DNA of 64,000 bases from Massilia sp. YIM B02443. GTDB taxonomy: Bacteria > Pseudomonadota > Gammaproteobacteria > Burkholderiales > Burkholderiaceae_D. Within the stretch, counting starts at the first letter, position 1. Every line of letters starts with the position of its first letter. The stretch covers positions 23,573 through 87,572 of the forward strand of contig NZ_JASNRA010000022.1 of the NCBI RefSeq assembly GCF_030411955.1. The letters are read 5' to 3'. A program made the translations under genes and the position numbers. The notes under the pieces were generated by a model. The model was not told where the DNA came from. It was given only the letters and a program-made list of their open reading frames with translations, and made no database searches. Shown piece by piece: positions 17,073-27,546 of the stretch.

Positions 17073-18281
17073 TCAGGCGGCCGGCGGCAGCGGCGCCAGC
17101 CGGCGCAGGCGCAGCGCGATCAACAGCGCCAGCATCAGGATCCCGCCCAGCTGCGCCACCACCCCGCTCCAGCCCCACCCCTCGTACACGTAGCCGGTGA
17201 ACCACCCCACCACGCTCGAACCCAGGTAGTAGAAGAACAGGTAGATGCCCGAGGCCAGCGCCTGCGGCGCCCGCGCGCGCCGCCCGACCCAGCTGCTGGC
17301 CACCGAGTGCGCGGCGAAGAAGCCGAAGGTGGCCAGGCCGACGCCCAGCACGGTGGCCACCACCGACTCGAGCAGGGTCACGCACAGGCCGCCGATCATC
17401 AGCGCCATGAACATCCACAGCACGTTGCGCCGCCCCAGCCGGTCGGCGAGTTTGCCGGCCCACATCGAGCTGAAGATGCCGAGCAGATACAGCAGCGACA
17501 GCAGCCCGACCGCGCTCTGGCGCAGCCCGAACGGCGGCGCCAGCAGGCGATAGCCGATGTAGTTGTACAAGCTCACGAAAGAACCCATCAGCAGGAACGG
17601 CAGCACGAACAGCCATGGCAGGCCGGGATCGCGCAGGTGGATGCGCAGGCCCTCGAGGAAGCCGGGTCCGCGCGCCGCGCGCACGCTGCCGTGGCGCGAC
17701 GGCGGCAGGCTGCGCGAGAATTCCCAGGCCGCGTACAGCCCTGCCGCGCCCAGCAGTCCCACCGCCAGGCGCCAGGAGGCGAAGTCGCTGATGAAGGCCG
17801 AGATCACCCGTCCGCTCATGCCGCCGAAGGCGCTGCCGCTGATGTACATGCCCATCGACAGGCCGAGCGAGGTCGGCTCGATCTCGTCGCCCAGGTAGGC
17901 CATGGCCACCGCCGGCAGCCCGCCCAGCATCAGGCCGAGCAGCGCCCGGATCGCCACCAGGTGGAGGTAGTCGGAAGCGAAGGCCGACAGCAGCGTGAGC
18001 ACCGCGCCGCTGACCATCGAGGCTACCATCACGGTCTTGCGGCCGTAGCGGTCGGCCACGCTGCTCGAGGCCAGCAGCGCCAGCGCCAGCGTCACGGTGG
18101 AGCTCGATAGCGCCAGGCTGCTCTGCGCCGGAGAGAGGTGAAAATCGTGCGCCAGCAGCGGCATCAGCGGCTGCACGCAGTACAGCAGCGCGAAGATCGA
18201 GAAACCGCCGAAGGCCATGGCGCGGTTGATGCGCCGGAATTCCGGGCTGCCGGCCTGGACGCGCGCGCCTGCGGTCGTCAC
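17073..18281 (-). CDS. YnfM-like MFS transporter
   Basis: A 402-residue major facilitator protein with about twelve membrane segments. The family-specific start RINRAMAFGGFSIFALLYCVQPLMPLL and the loop motif SVADRYGRKTVMV resemble the YnfM branch of drug/metabolite exporters. A second loop motif KLADRLGRRNVLW is in the C-terminal half. Ser/Ala-rich helices suit an efflux pump, but the substrate is unknown. The stop is 10 bases beyond the end of the upstream gene frame at 18292, so it may be the last gene of the transcript starting with the J-domain gene, though function seems unrelated. Confidence 0.88.
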   Translation of the reverse strand: MTTAGARVQAGSPEFRRINRAMAFGGFSIFALLYCVQPLMPLLAHDFHLSPAQSSLALSSSTVTLALALLASSSVADRYGRKTVMVASMVSGAVLTLLSAFASDYLHLVAIRALLGLMLGGLPAVAMAYLGDEIEPTSLGLSMGMYISGSAFGGMSGRVISAFISDFASWRLAVGLLGAAGLYAAWEFSRSLPPSRHGSVRAARGPGFLEGLRIHLRDPGLPWLFVLPFLLMGSFVSLYNYIGYRLLAPPFGLRQSAVGLLSLLYLLGIFSSMWAGKLADRLGRRNVLWMFMALMIGGLCVTLLESVVATVLGVGLATFGFFAAHSVASSWVGRRARAPQALASGIYLFFYYLGSSVVGWFTGYVYEGWGWSGVVAQLGGILMLALLIALRLRRLAPLPPAA

Positions 18282-18291
18282 CGGCGCGGGC

Positions 18292-19170
18292 TCACGGGTA
18301 CTCCGCGTCCAGTTCCGAACCGGCGTAGTTTTCCAGTTCGGTGAACAGCTGGGCGAGTGTAGCCTTGGTGCCGATCTGCTGCAGCACGGTGCAGCTGTTG
18401 CGGTAGATCTCGATGCGCTCGGCGATCACGGCCTGGTGCGCTGGCGGGATGCGCGCCAGCAGCTCGGCCCAGCCGGCTTCGAAGTCGGGCTGGTGCTTGC
18501 GTACCGCCTTGACGAAGCGCTCGAACTCCTTCTGGCCGGTGCGCGCGGTGATGCGTCCGCCCCCTTCCACCGCGAAGATGATCGCCATCGCGATCACGCC
18601 TTCGGCGTTCAGGTCCGGGTCATTGACCGGACCTTCGTAGTGGTTGCGGCGCAGCCAGCGCGCCGCCTCGACGATCGCCAGCACCTGTTTGCGCTGCCGG
18701 ACCTGGCCCAGGTAGCGCTCGTAGCCGGTCCACGACTCGCCCGGATCGGCGGTGCAGATGTCGACGAACAGCTCCTTCAGGCGCCGCTGGGCGTACACCG
18801 GGTCGTCGTCGTATTCGCCCACCAGGCTGTCCTCGGGCAGCGCGGCCAGCTCGCGGATCATGCGGAAACCCGCCTGGAACGCGTGCTCGGCGCCGTCGCC
18901 GATCAGGATGTCGACGGCGTCCAGGTCGCCCTCCGTCTCGGTCTGGATCAAGGTTTCCAGGCCGAGCGACACGCCGCCCACGGTCAGCAATTGCGCGCGC
19001 GCGATGCCTTCCGCGGTGCGGTCGTTGGTGAACTTCTCGGCCACCATGGCGGTGATCCCGGACAGCTCGTCGGCCAGGATCGCCGCTTCTTCCGGGGTGG
19101 CTTCGCCGGGCAGCAGCTTGATCGCGCGAACCAGGCGCGGCGGTTGTTCGATGACGATTGCTGGCAGCAT
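18292..19170 (-). CDS. Conserved-looking protein of unknown function, J-domain operon gene 4
   Basis: A 292-residue soluble protein, not recognised. It is mixed helical, acidic in the middle (GEYDDDPVYAQRRLKELFVD) and ends EYP. It includes ERYLGQVRQRKQVLAIVEAARWLRRNHYEGP, and EGGGRITARTGQKEFERFVKAV. No catalytic signature, signal peptide or membrane helix stands out, although AMAIIFAVEGG is mildly hydrophobic. The start at 19170 has GTGGAG about ten bases upstream and lies 17 bases after the previous gene. It belongs to a four-gene minus-strand set headed by a J-domain protein, so it may act with Hsp70 as client or partner; this is inference. Confidence 0.7.
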   Translation of the reverse strand: MLPAIVIEQPPRLVRAIKLLPGEATPEEAAILADELSGITAMVAEKFTNDRTAEGIARAQLLTVGGVSLGLETLIQTETEGDLDAVDILIGDGAEHAFQAGFRMIRELAALPEDSLVGEYDDDPVYAQRRLKELFVDICTADPGESWTGYERYLGQVRQRKQVLAIVEAARWLRRNHYEGPVNDPDLNAEGVIAMAIIFAVEGGGRITARTGQKEFERFVKAVRKHQPDFEAGWAELLARIPPAHQAVIAERIEIYRNSCTVLQQIGTKATLAQLFTELENYAGSELDAEYP

Positions 19171-19187
19171 TGGACTGAAAGCTCCAC

Positions 19188-19994
19188 TCACGAGAAGATA
19201 TCCGTGCCCAGGCTGCGGCGCGGGCTGCGTGCCGGGCGGCTGCGCACCGACGGCACCTGCTTGCGCAAGCGTAGCAACAGGTCGCGCGTCGAGCGCTGCA
19301 TGAATTCGGACTCTTCGTCCGGATCGTCCGGCAGCTCGATGTCGGCCATCTCGGCGCTGTGGCGGAATTCCGGGAACAGCTCCAGCAGCGAACGCTCCCA
19401 GCCGTCTTCGCTGGCCTTGGCCAGGTCGACCGCCAGCGGCACGATGTCGCTGTCGGCGCTGGTCTGGCCGCTGACGTAGCGTCCCTTGGACAGGATCTCG
19501 CCCGCCACTTCCAGGATCTCTTTCGGGGCCAGCGACCACATGATCGCGAACACGGTGGCGCCGTGGTCGGTGGCGGATGCCGCCTCCAGCAGCTCGTTGC
19601 GGCGCTCTTCGTCGTCCTGGGCGTAGACCACGCCGTGGACGTGGTTGAACAGGTTCTCGGCGATGCGCTCGGGATCGTCCTCGATCATGTTCTCCTGCCA
19701 GGTGGCGGCGATGTAGGCCAGGCTGTCGGCCCAGGCCTTGGGCGGCACCAGCATGGTGGCCAGCGAGGTCTTGGCGCCATCGAAGCCGGACAGGTGCAGC
19801 GCGGTGACCTGCGGCGGCAGCTCGGTCAGCACTTGCGCCACGGCGTAGTCGCCATGCTCGTCGGCGGCCTTCGAGAACACCTCTTCGGCGTGCTCGAGCG
19901 AGCCGGCCAGCACCAGTTCGCCGACCTGGCTGACCAGGGCGGGCAGGTTCGACTTGGTCTCGTCTGCGCTGTTATCGTCGAGTTTATCGGTCAT
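19188..19994 (-). CDS. Protein of unknown function, J-domain operon gene 3
   Basis: A 268-residue acidic protein, not recognised. Helical character predominates (PALVSQVGELVLAGSLEHAEEVF, then ENLFNHVHGVVYAQDDEERRNELLE). The first ~20 residues are polar and probably disordered, and the last ~35 are basic (LLLRLRKQVPSVRSRPARS). ATG at 19994 overlaps the end of the previous gene by 11 bases, which implies translational coupling; an upstream ATG at 20009 is possible. No membrane segments. The spacing pattern of the four genes argues for one functional unit. Confidence 0.7.
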   Translation of the reverse strand: MTDKLDDNSADETKSNLPALVSQVGELVLAGSLEHAEEVFSKAADEHGDYAVAQVLTELPPQVTALHLSGFDGAKTSLATMLVPPKAWADSLAYIAATWQENMIEDDPERIAENLFNHVHGVVYAQDDEERRNELLEAASATDHGATVFAIMWSLAPKEILEVAGEILSKGRYVSGQTSADSDIVPLAVDLAKASEDGWERSLLELFPEFRHSAEMADIELPDDPDEESEFMQRSTRDLLLRLRKQVPSVRSRPARSPRRSLGTDIFS

Positions 19995-20496
19995 CGCGCT
20001 CACCTTCATCGAACAGGCCGGTGAAGTCGTCCGACGCCGGGCCGTCGTCCTCGTCATGGTCGTCGCCGTCGTCGTCGCGGCCGAGCTGCTCGAGCGACTG
20101 GTCGTCGTCGTCCCAGCGGCCCTGGTTCTTGAACAGGAAGGCGGTGATGATCGCCTGGCGCGCCAGTTCCGGGTAGTTGGCGGTCATGGCTTCGTACATG
20201 GCCTTGCCGTCGTCGCCGCTGCACTCGGCCATCGCGAACACGCGCGCCGGGTCGCCGTCCTCGTAGTCGGCCGCTTCGCGCATCAGGCCCTTCGGGTCCA
20301 GAAAGCGGATGCGGTCGACCAGCGCGAAGGCCATCATGTTGACGTCGTCGAGGCCGCCGCCGGAAGCGTATTCCGAGACCAGCGCGCCGACCATCATGTC
20401 GTAGTTCTTCTTGTTGGGCGGGTCGCCCAGGGTGCCCTCGATCTGGCCGTCCAGTTCACGCGACTGGAAGGAGAATTCGGGATGTACGTGTTTCAT
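19984..20496 (-). CDS. Protein of unknown function with acidic tail, J-domain operon gene 2
   Basis: A 170-residue protein, not recognised. Residues 1-125 look folded: EFSFQSRELDGQIEGTLGDPPNKKNYDMMVGALVSEYA, then FALVDRIRF. Residues ~128-170 are almost entirely Asp/Glu/Gly (GRDDDGDDHDEDDGP), a tail of the kind that competes for nucleic-acid or basic-protein surfaces or is disordered. AGGA precedes the ATG. It lies 62 bases after the J-domain gene and overlaps the next one. Confidence 0.7.
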   Translation of the reverse strand: MKHVHPEFSFQSRELDGQIEGTLGDPPNKKNYDMMVGALVSEYASGGGLDDVNMMAFALVDRIRFLDPKGLMREAADYEDGDPARVFAMAECSGDDGKAMYEAMTANYPELARQAIITAFLFKNQGRWDDDDQSLEQLGRDDDGDDHDEDDGPASDDFTGLFDEGERDDR

Positions 20497-20558
20497 GTTC
20501 TATCCTGTGATTGTGCCCGGCCCGGCAAGGCGCCAGGCCGTGATTCTGTTCTGGGCGT

Positions 20559-20852
20559 TCAGTGCGCCGGCAGGTTCACGCCATTGAGCGCGAACAGCGA
20601 GCGCCACAGCTCGAAGGCCTCGGCCTCGGCGTCCAGCACGATGCGGTGGTTGACGCTCTGGTTGTACTCGGCGCGCTGGACCGGGTCGGACAGCACCTCG
20701 TACGCCTTGGACACCGCCTTGAAGCGCGCTTCGGCGCCCGGGGCCTGGTTGCGGTCCGGGTGGTAGCGCATGGCCAGCGAACGGTAGACCTTCTTGATCT
20801 CGTCGTCGCTGGCGTTGGGCGCGACGCCGAGGATCGCGTATAAATTTTCCAA
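20559..20852 (-). CDS. Short J-domain (DnaJ-like) protein
   Basis: A 97-residue protein that is essentially a lone J domain: [23 protein letters not shown], the HPD triad at residues 31-33, and [20 protein letters not shown] domains stimulate ATP hydrolysis by DnaK-type Hsp70 and so deliver clients. Zinc-finger and C-terminal client-binding domains are absent, and a ~30-residue helical tail ends NLPAH. TTG at 20852 is chosen because GGGAGA sits 7 bases ahead of it; the frame also runs from a TTG at 20870 without such a site. It heads the four-gene set 18292-20852, whose other products may be the clients or partners. Confidence 0.85.
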   Translation of the reverse strand: MENLYAILGVAPNASDDEIKKVYRSLAMRYHPDRNQAPGAEARFKAVSKAYEVLSDPVQRAEYNQSVNHRIVLDAEAEAFELWRSLFALNGVNLPAH

Positions 20853-20977
20853 TTGGAATTCTCCCGGCAAAGCCGCAAATAGAGCAAAAGCGAGATTATC
20901 CTATAGAAAACGCGAATGCGGCGGCGTACGGACAGACTCGCCTGCCCGCGCCGGCCCTCGGTCGGCCCCGACTACGG

Positions 20978-20983
20978 TAAAAT
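20978..20983 (+). promoter_or_regulatory. Candidate -10 box of glnS
   Basis: TAAAAT lies 35 bases before the glnS ATG and just beyond the divergent J-domain gene. No good -35 is visible. Confidence 0.4.
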
Positions 20984-21017
20984 GCCCGCAACTTACCCCT
21001 AAAGAACATTCTTTTTC

Positions 21018-22772
<1,755 letters not shown>

Positions 22773-22785
22773 GTTTTCGGCTCAC

Positions 22786-22826
22786 AAAAAATCCCGCCCC
22801 GGTGCTGCCGCGGCGGGATTTTTTTT
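22786..22826 (+). terminator. Rho-independent terminator of glnS
   Basis: Stem AAAAATCCCGCC / GGCGGGATTTTT with a loop around CCGGTGCTGCCGC, followed by T. Ends the glnS transcript. Confidence 0.93.
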
Positions 22827-23002
22827 GCACTGCGCGCGCGATAGCGGCAATTGCGCCAGCGCGCCTCGATCCATGTCAGTCGTGCGCGGGTGCGCGCATG
22901 ACGCGTTCGGTCTGGACGTGAACGTCATCCGGCCATGATGAAGGTCCAGGCGCCCACGCGACGGTGGCGAAGGCAGCCTCAACGTTTTCAATCGGAGAAC
23001 AC

Positions 23003-25033
23003 ATGCACACGAAGTCCCGTGGCGTGGGGCATCACGTCATCGCTGCGTTATCGTTCGTTACCCTCGTGCTTGCCAGCATGGCGTTCGCCGCGCCGCCGCA
23101 ATCCGGCATCGACGCGATACAGACGCAGGCGCAGCGCACCAGCTTCGGCAAGACTACCTACCGCGTCGTCAACCTGACCGATGGCGAACACTACGGCGAC
23201 GTCGCGATCAATGCCAGCGGTCAGGTCGCCTTCTCGTACACCAGCGATTTATTCCAGGTACCAATCGCCGCATTCTTTTACGACGGCAGCCGGATCCGCA
23301 ACATCGGCCGGCTCGGCACCGACTATGCCGTCGCTACCAGCCTCAACGATGCTGGCCAGGTGGTCGGCCAGTCCCGCAATGCCGAGGATCTTGATCGCAC
23401 CTTCATCTGGAGTCCATGGCGCCCGATGACCGACATCGGCATCCTGCCCGGCGCAATCTACCCGCATCAACCGGTCATCAATAACAACGGCGTCGTCGCC
23501 GGCTACATGAGCGGCAACCTCGCCATCCGTTCCTACCGCTGGAGCCGGTCCGATGGCTTCACCGACCTGGGCCATCTGGCGCCGTCCCCGCCGTACGTCG
23601 CCAACGCCCTGGCGCTCAACGACGCCGGCGTGATCGTCGGCAGCGCACGTGTCGGGACCGGCCGCTCGCACGCCTTCCGCTGGACCTTCGGCAGCGGCAT
23701 GGTCGACATCGATACCCTCGGCGTCACCGATTCCGTGGCAATCGGGATCGATGCCAGCGGCAATATAGTCGGCAATTACTACGACCAGCCGGCGGGCAAC
23801 GCGATGTGGCGCGCATTCATCTGGACGCCCGGCAGCGGCATGCGCCCCCTTGTCAGCAGCACCTACGACGTGAACGCCATCGGCATCACGCCCAGCGGAC
23901 GCGTGATCGGCACCCTCAGCAGTGGCCGCGACTACTCCCGCGCCTTCACCTGGACTCGCGCCGGGGGTATCGTCGAACTGGGCCAACTGGGGAGTCCCCC
24001 ATCGATGCCGTCGGGCGCCAACAACAACGGGCAAGTGGTCGGCTACGCGGTAGATGCATCAGGTCAGTTGCGCGCGTTTGTCTGGAGCGCCAGGCTTGGC
24101 ATGGTCGACCTGAACAAGCGCCTGCGCCATGCGCCTCCAGACCTGGAACTGTACGACGCATTGGCAATTGCCGACAACGGCGCGATCGTGGCGCGTGCCA
24201 ACAGCGGCCTGGTGCTGCTCAAGCCTGCCACCGGGGCGTCGTGCGCCTGTCCGCACACGGTCGGACCGATCATGGCGCGCGCAGTGACGCTGCCGGGCGC
24301 ACCATTCGACGCCTCGGTCGGCATCGCCGGCGACCGGCCGGCAGCGCGCTACAAGGTCACCTGGTCGTGGGGCGATGGCGCGACCACGGTCACGGGCTCC
24401 GCCGGGGTACACAGCAGCGCGCGCCACACGTACGGCACGCCGGGCGTGTACACGGTGTCGGCAACCGTGGTCGATGACAGCGGCGCCAGCGTCAGGGTCA
24501 GCCGCAAGATCGCCGTGCAAGCCGCGCAGGGCGCGTCCGGCGCCGGCGCGTTCATGGCCCAGTCTGCCGCCGGCAACGGGGCGCCGCAGCGCGCCGGGCG
24601 CGCGCGCTTTGCGTTCAGCGCGCTATCGGCGGACGCTTCACATGCCAGTCGCGCCAATCGGAGCGGCCCCGGTGGCCCCGCCAGTGGCGCCGCGCTCCAC
24701 TTCAGAGTGGGCGACCTCGACTTTCGCAGTGCCGACATCGCACCGGTCGCCGCCGCTCCTGGCCAGGTCCGGTTCGCAGGCAGCGGCGCAATCAATGGCA
24801 AGGGCACACATCACTTCGACCTGGTGACGCTGGCGGCAACGGGCGATGCACCTGCACGTTTCGGAATTAAAATCTGGCATACCGACGCCGCAACCGGCGC
24901 GCAGGTGATCGACTACGACAATCAGCAGTCTGACGCCGGACGCATGGGCGCAGCCACGGCAGAAGCCGGGCTCGCCACAGCGTCCGGTGCCATCGGCAGC
25001 GCACTGATCGAAGGCAGCATCGACCTGCCATAG
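23003..25033 (+). CDS. Exported HAF-repeat protein with PKD domain
   Basis: A 676-residue secreted protein. A signal peptide spans residues ~1-29 (ending ASMAFA). Residues ~45-400 hold repeated HAF-type units with recurring LNDAGQVVG / NNNGQVVGYA and AFRWTFGSGM / AFIWTPGSGM, forming a probable beta-propeller. Around residues 420-510 is a PKD domain with WSWGDG and HTYGTPGVYTVSATVVDDSG. The C-terminal ~150 residues contain a conserved-looking segment (GDLDFRS, GSGAINGKG, FGIKIWH) seen in proteins that follow PKD repeats. ATG at 23003 has CGGAGAAC before it; a longer GTG frame adds 13 residues and spoils the signal peptide. Likely acts on or outside the cell surface. No catalytic motif. Confidence 0.85.
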   Translation: MHTKSRGVGHHVIAALSFVTLVLASMAFAAPPQSGIDAIQTQAQRTSFGKTTYRVVNLTDGEHYGDVAINASGQVAFSYTSDLFQVPIAAFFYDGSRIRNIGRLGTDYAVATSLNDAGQVVGQSRNAEDLDRTFIWSPWRPMTDIGILPGAIYPHQPVINNNGVVAGYMSGNLAIRSYRWSRSDGFTDLGHLAPSPPYVANALALNDAGVIVGSARVGTGRSHAFRWTFGSGMVDIDTLGVTDSVAIGIDASGNIVGNYYDQPAGNAMWRAFIWTPGSGMRPLVSSTYDVNAIGITPSGRVIGTLSSGRDYSRAFTWTRAGGIVELGQLGSPPSMPSGANNNGQVVGYAVDASGQLRAFVWSARLGMVDLNKRLRHAPPDLELYDALAIADNGAIVARANSGLVLLKPATGASCACPHTVGPIMARAVTLPGAPFDASVGIAGDRPAARYKVTWSWGDGATTVTGSAGVHSSARHTYGTPGVYTVSATVVDDSGASVRVSRKIAVQAAQGASGAGAFMAQSAAGNGAPQRAGRARFAFSALSADASHASRANRSGPGGPASGAALHFRVGDLDFRSADIAPVAAAPGQVRFAGSGAINGKGTHHFDLVTLAATGDAPARFGIKIWHTDAATGAQVIDYDNQQSDAGRMGAATAEAGLATASGAIGSALIEGSIDLP

Positions 25034-25109
25034 AGGGTGTTCGGCATGTAACAAAGCGGTCATGCAAGAATGCAATCATCCCCGGCAATTTCGTTGACCG
25101 GAGCATTGC

Positions 25110-27299
25110 ATGACCCGCTTATTTTCCACCGGCGTTTCTACTGGCGCCGCCGCGCTGTCCCTGGCCCTGCTGGCCGCCTGCAGCCCGGGCGAACCCGACG
25201 CCCCCGCCCAGACCACGCCGCCCCCGCCGGTGCAGACCCCGGAGCCGACCCCGGCCCCGGTCGGCACCGCCGTCGCCTTCATGAGCGACGTCCACTTCCA
25301 GGACGTCTACGGCGACTTCAAGAGCAGCCAGTTCAGCGGCATCCCAACCAGGGACGGCAAGAACGCGACCATCCGCACCATGTACGCGCAGCTGACCTCG
25401 ACGCGCCTGTTCAACGAAAACTACTTCGCCTTCTACGCCGCGCTGGACGACGCCTACGCGAAGGGCATCCGCTACGTCGCGCTGCCGGGCGACTACACCG
25501 ACGACGCCCAGCCGATGAACGTGGACGGCATCGCCGCCGTCATGAAGCAATACCAGGCCAAGGGCATGCGCTTCTTCCTGGCCCCGGGCAACCACGATCC
25601 GGTCGAACCGTACGACGACCAGGAAGCCGGCAAGAACGACTTCCTGACCAAGGAAGGCAAGGAACAGAAAGTCTATGCCACCAGCAACGCCGCCTGCATC
25701 GCCAAGGATCCGGCCGTGGTCTGCACCGACCAGTTGATGGAGCAAGGCTACGAAAAACTGATGACCAAGATGGGCGAATTCGGCTTCATGCCGAACAAGG
25801 CCGACATCCTGTGGGAAACGCCGTTCAGCAAGCACAGCGGCGGCAAATACACCTACGACGAAGCCGTCACCCAGGCCGCCCTGGCCAACCGCAAATTCGA
25901 GATCTGCGCCGAAGGTTCGGGCGGCATCTACAAGGCGGCCGGCGAAGCCAAGTTGGGCAAGGCCTACACCAAATGCGTGAAGATGATCGACAGCACCTAC
26001 CTGGTGGAACCGGTCAAGGGCCTGTGGCTGCTGTCGATCGACGCCAACGTGTTCGTCCCGAACGCCAACTTCGATCCGGCCAGGCCTGAATGGTTCAAGG
26101 GCTACGACGGCGCCGGCAACGCCGGCTGGAACAAGGTCATCACCCACAAGATGCACCTGATGGAATACATCAAGTCGGTCGCCGCGCGCGCCAAGGCGGA
26201 GGGCAAGCAGCTGATGGCCTTCTCGCACTACCCGACCATGGACTTCTACGCCAACCAGACCGGAGCCATGAAGGCCGTGTTCAAGTCGGGCGCGTTCCAG
26301 ACCGCGCGTGTGCCGGACGCGACCGTCGCCAATGCGGTGGCGGCCACCGGCCTGCGCCTGCACGTGGGCGGCCACATGCACTTCAACGGCACCAACGATC
26401 ACCAGGACACGAGCGGCAACTACCTGGTCAACGTGCAGTCGCCGTCGCTGGCGGTGTACGGCGCAGCCTACAAGATCATCACCTACAAGGATGCCGAAAC
26501 GATCGACGTCCAGACCATGCCGCTGGGTACCGTGCCGCGCTTCGCGGAACTGTTCCCGCTGTACGTGGTCGAGAACGACTACCTCAAGGGCAGCAGCATT
26601 CCGGCCGACGCCGGCAAGCGCTGGGACCGCGCCATCCTCGACACCCGTTCGTACGGCGAATACACCCGCTACTACTTCGGCGAACTGTCGCGCCTGCGCT
26701 TCATGGACGAATACTGGCCGTGCGAGATGAAGGAAGCGGCGATGAATCTGAACGGCAAGCAGATGCTGATCCTGTCGCAGCTGCAGACCAAGGTCACCCT
26801 CAGCCAGCTGAAGGACATCCCGGGCATCGTGCCGTTGACCGCCTCCTGCGCCGCCGCCGGCACTGTCACCGGTATGCCGGTCGCCGCTTCGACCCTGAGC
26901 GCTGATTGGGCCGACGCTACGGCCCGCGCCGACAAGCTGGCCACTGCCGCCGGCCTGCGCCTGGACGACTTCGCAGCGCTCAGCGCCTACGAGTTCTACG
27001 GCGACTTCCACCGCACCGTGTACGCCGGCGAACTGGCGCTGCGCGACATGGGCCAGGGGCGCGTCAACCAGTACAAGGTGCTGATGTCGGCCTTCCCGTC
27101 CAGCCCGGCCGCCCCAGTGCGCATCGGCGACAAGCTGTCCGACCAGAACCCGGTAGGCACGGCCTTCCAGCACCAGTTCAAGCAGGTGTTCGCGATCCTC
27201 AAGGGCCTTGGTTCGGCCAAGCCGAGCGACCATTTCACGGTCGACCTGAAAGGCAAGAAGGTCAGCAACGCCAGCAACAACGGTCTGAGCTTCAACTGA
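25110..27299 (+). CDS. Metallophosphoesterase lipoprotein
   Basis: A 729-residue exported calcineurin-like phosphoesterase. The lipobox is LLAAC (Cys24), followed by a Pro/Thr-rich linker to about residue 50. Metal-binding motifs are in order: FMSDVHFQD, LPGDYTDD, APGNHDP, FSHYPTMD and HVGGHMHFNGTND. Such enzymes hydrolyse phosphodiesters or phosphomonoesters in the periplasm with a two-metal site. A large C-terminal part (~430-720) has no recognised domain and may be family specific. No obvious ribosome binding site beyond weak GGAG. It may scavenge phosphate; the substrate is unknown. Confidence 0.9.
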   Translation: MTRLFSTGVSTGAAALSLALLAACSPGEPDAPAQTTPPPPVQTPEPTPAPVGTAVAFMSDVHFQDVYGDFKSSQFSGIPTRDGKNATIRTMYAQLTSTRLFNENYFAFYAALDDAYAKGIRYVALPGDYTDDAQPMNVDGIAAVMKQYQAKGMRFFLAPGNHDPVEPYDDQEAGKNDFLTKEGKEQKVYATSNAACIAKDPAVVCTDQLMEQGYEKLMTKMGEFGFMPNKADILWETPFSKHSGGKYTYDEAVTQAALANRKFEICAEGSGGIYKAAGEAKLGKAYTKCVKMIDSTYLVEPVKGLWLLSIDANVFVPNANFDPARPEWFKGYDGAGNAGWNKVITHKMHLMEYIKSVAARAKAEGKQLMAFSHYPTMDFYANQTGAMKAVFKSGAFQTARVPDATVANAVAATGLRLHVGGHMHFNGTNDHQDTSGNYLVNVQSPSLAVYGAAYKIITYKDAETIDVQTMPLGTVPRFAELFPLYVVENDYLKGSSIPADAGKRWDRAILDTRSYGEYTRYYFGELSRLRFMDEYWPCEMKEAAMNLNGKQMLILSQLQTKVTLSQLKDIPGIVPLTASCAAAGTVTGMPVAASTLSADWADATARADKLATAAGLRLDDFAALSAYEFYGDFHRTVYAGELALRDMGQGRVNQYKVLMSAFPSSPAAPVRIGDKLSDQNPVGTAFQHQFKQVFAILKGLGSAKPSDHFTVDLKGKKVSNASNNGLSFN

Positions 27300-27367
27300 C
27301 AGGCTGAGCTTTAACTGATGAACTGAGCCTCAAGCGATGGGCTGAGCCCCTCCTGAATCGCCCCCTC

Positions 27368-27404
27368 CGCGGCGTCCCTTCCCTCCCCGGGATCGGACGC
27401 CGCG
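27368..27404. terminator. Possible terminator stem-loop after the phosphoesterase
   Basis: A 10-bp stem, 27368-27377 with 27395-27404, is followed by a second small hairpin and TTTTT at about 27421. It is a plausible end of the phosphoesterase transcript, although the T-run is not adjacent. Confidence 0.45.
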
Positions 27405-27495
27405 CTGCTATGCAGCAAGCGTTTTTAACCAACCCTAGCAGAGCTGATAGCTACGATTAGTCGCAAATTTGCTTAGCGTATCGCCATGGATGCAC

Positions 27496-27532
27496 TTTGA
27501 TCCTGCACAGAACGCGATTTGATCCTGCACAG
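27496..27532. repeat. Two direct repeats of TTTGATCCTGCACAG
   Basis: Identical 15-base copies at 27496-27510 and 27518-27532, 22 bases apart in phase (two helical turns), lie just ahead of the sensor kinase start. They could be a tandem operator or a remnant of a transposon end. Confidence 0.7.
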
Positions 27533-27546
27533 TCTTTGTGAGGCAA

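Noticed and set aside
25119-27233. A 704-codon minus-strand frame opposite the phosphoesterase
   Set aside because: The plus strand encodes all calcineurin-type metal motifs; the antisense product is His/Val/Gly/Arg-rich with no recognisable fold.
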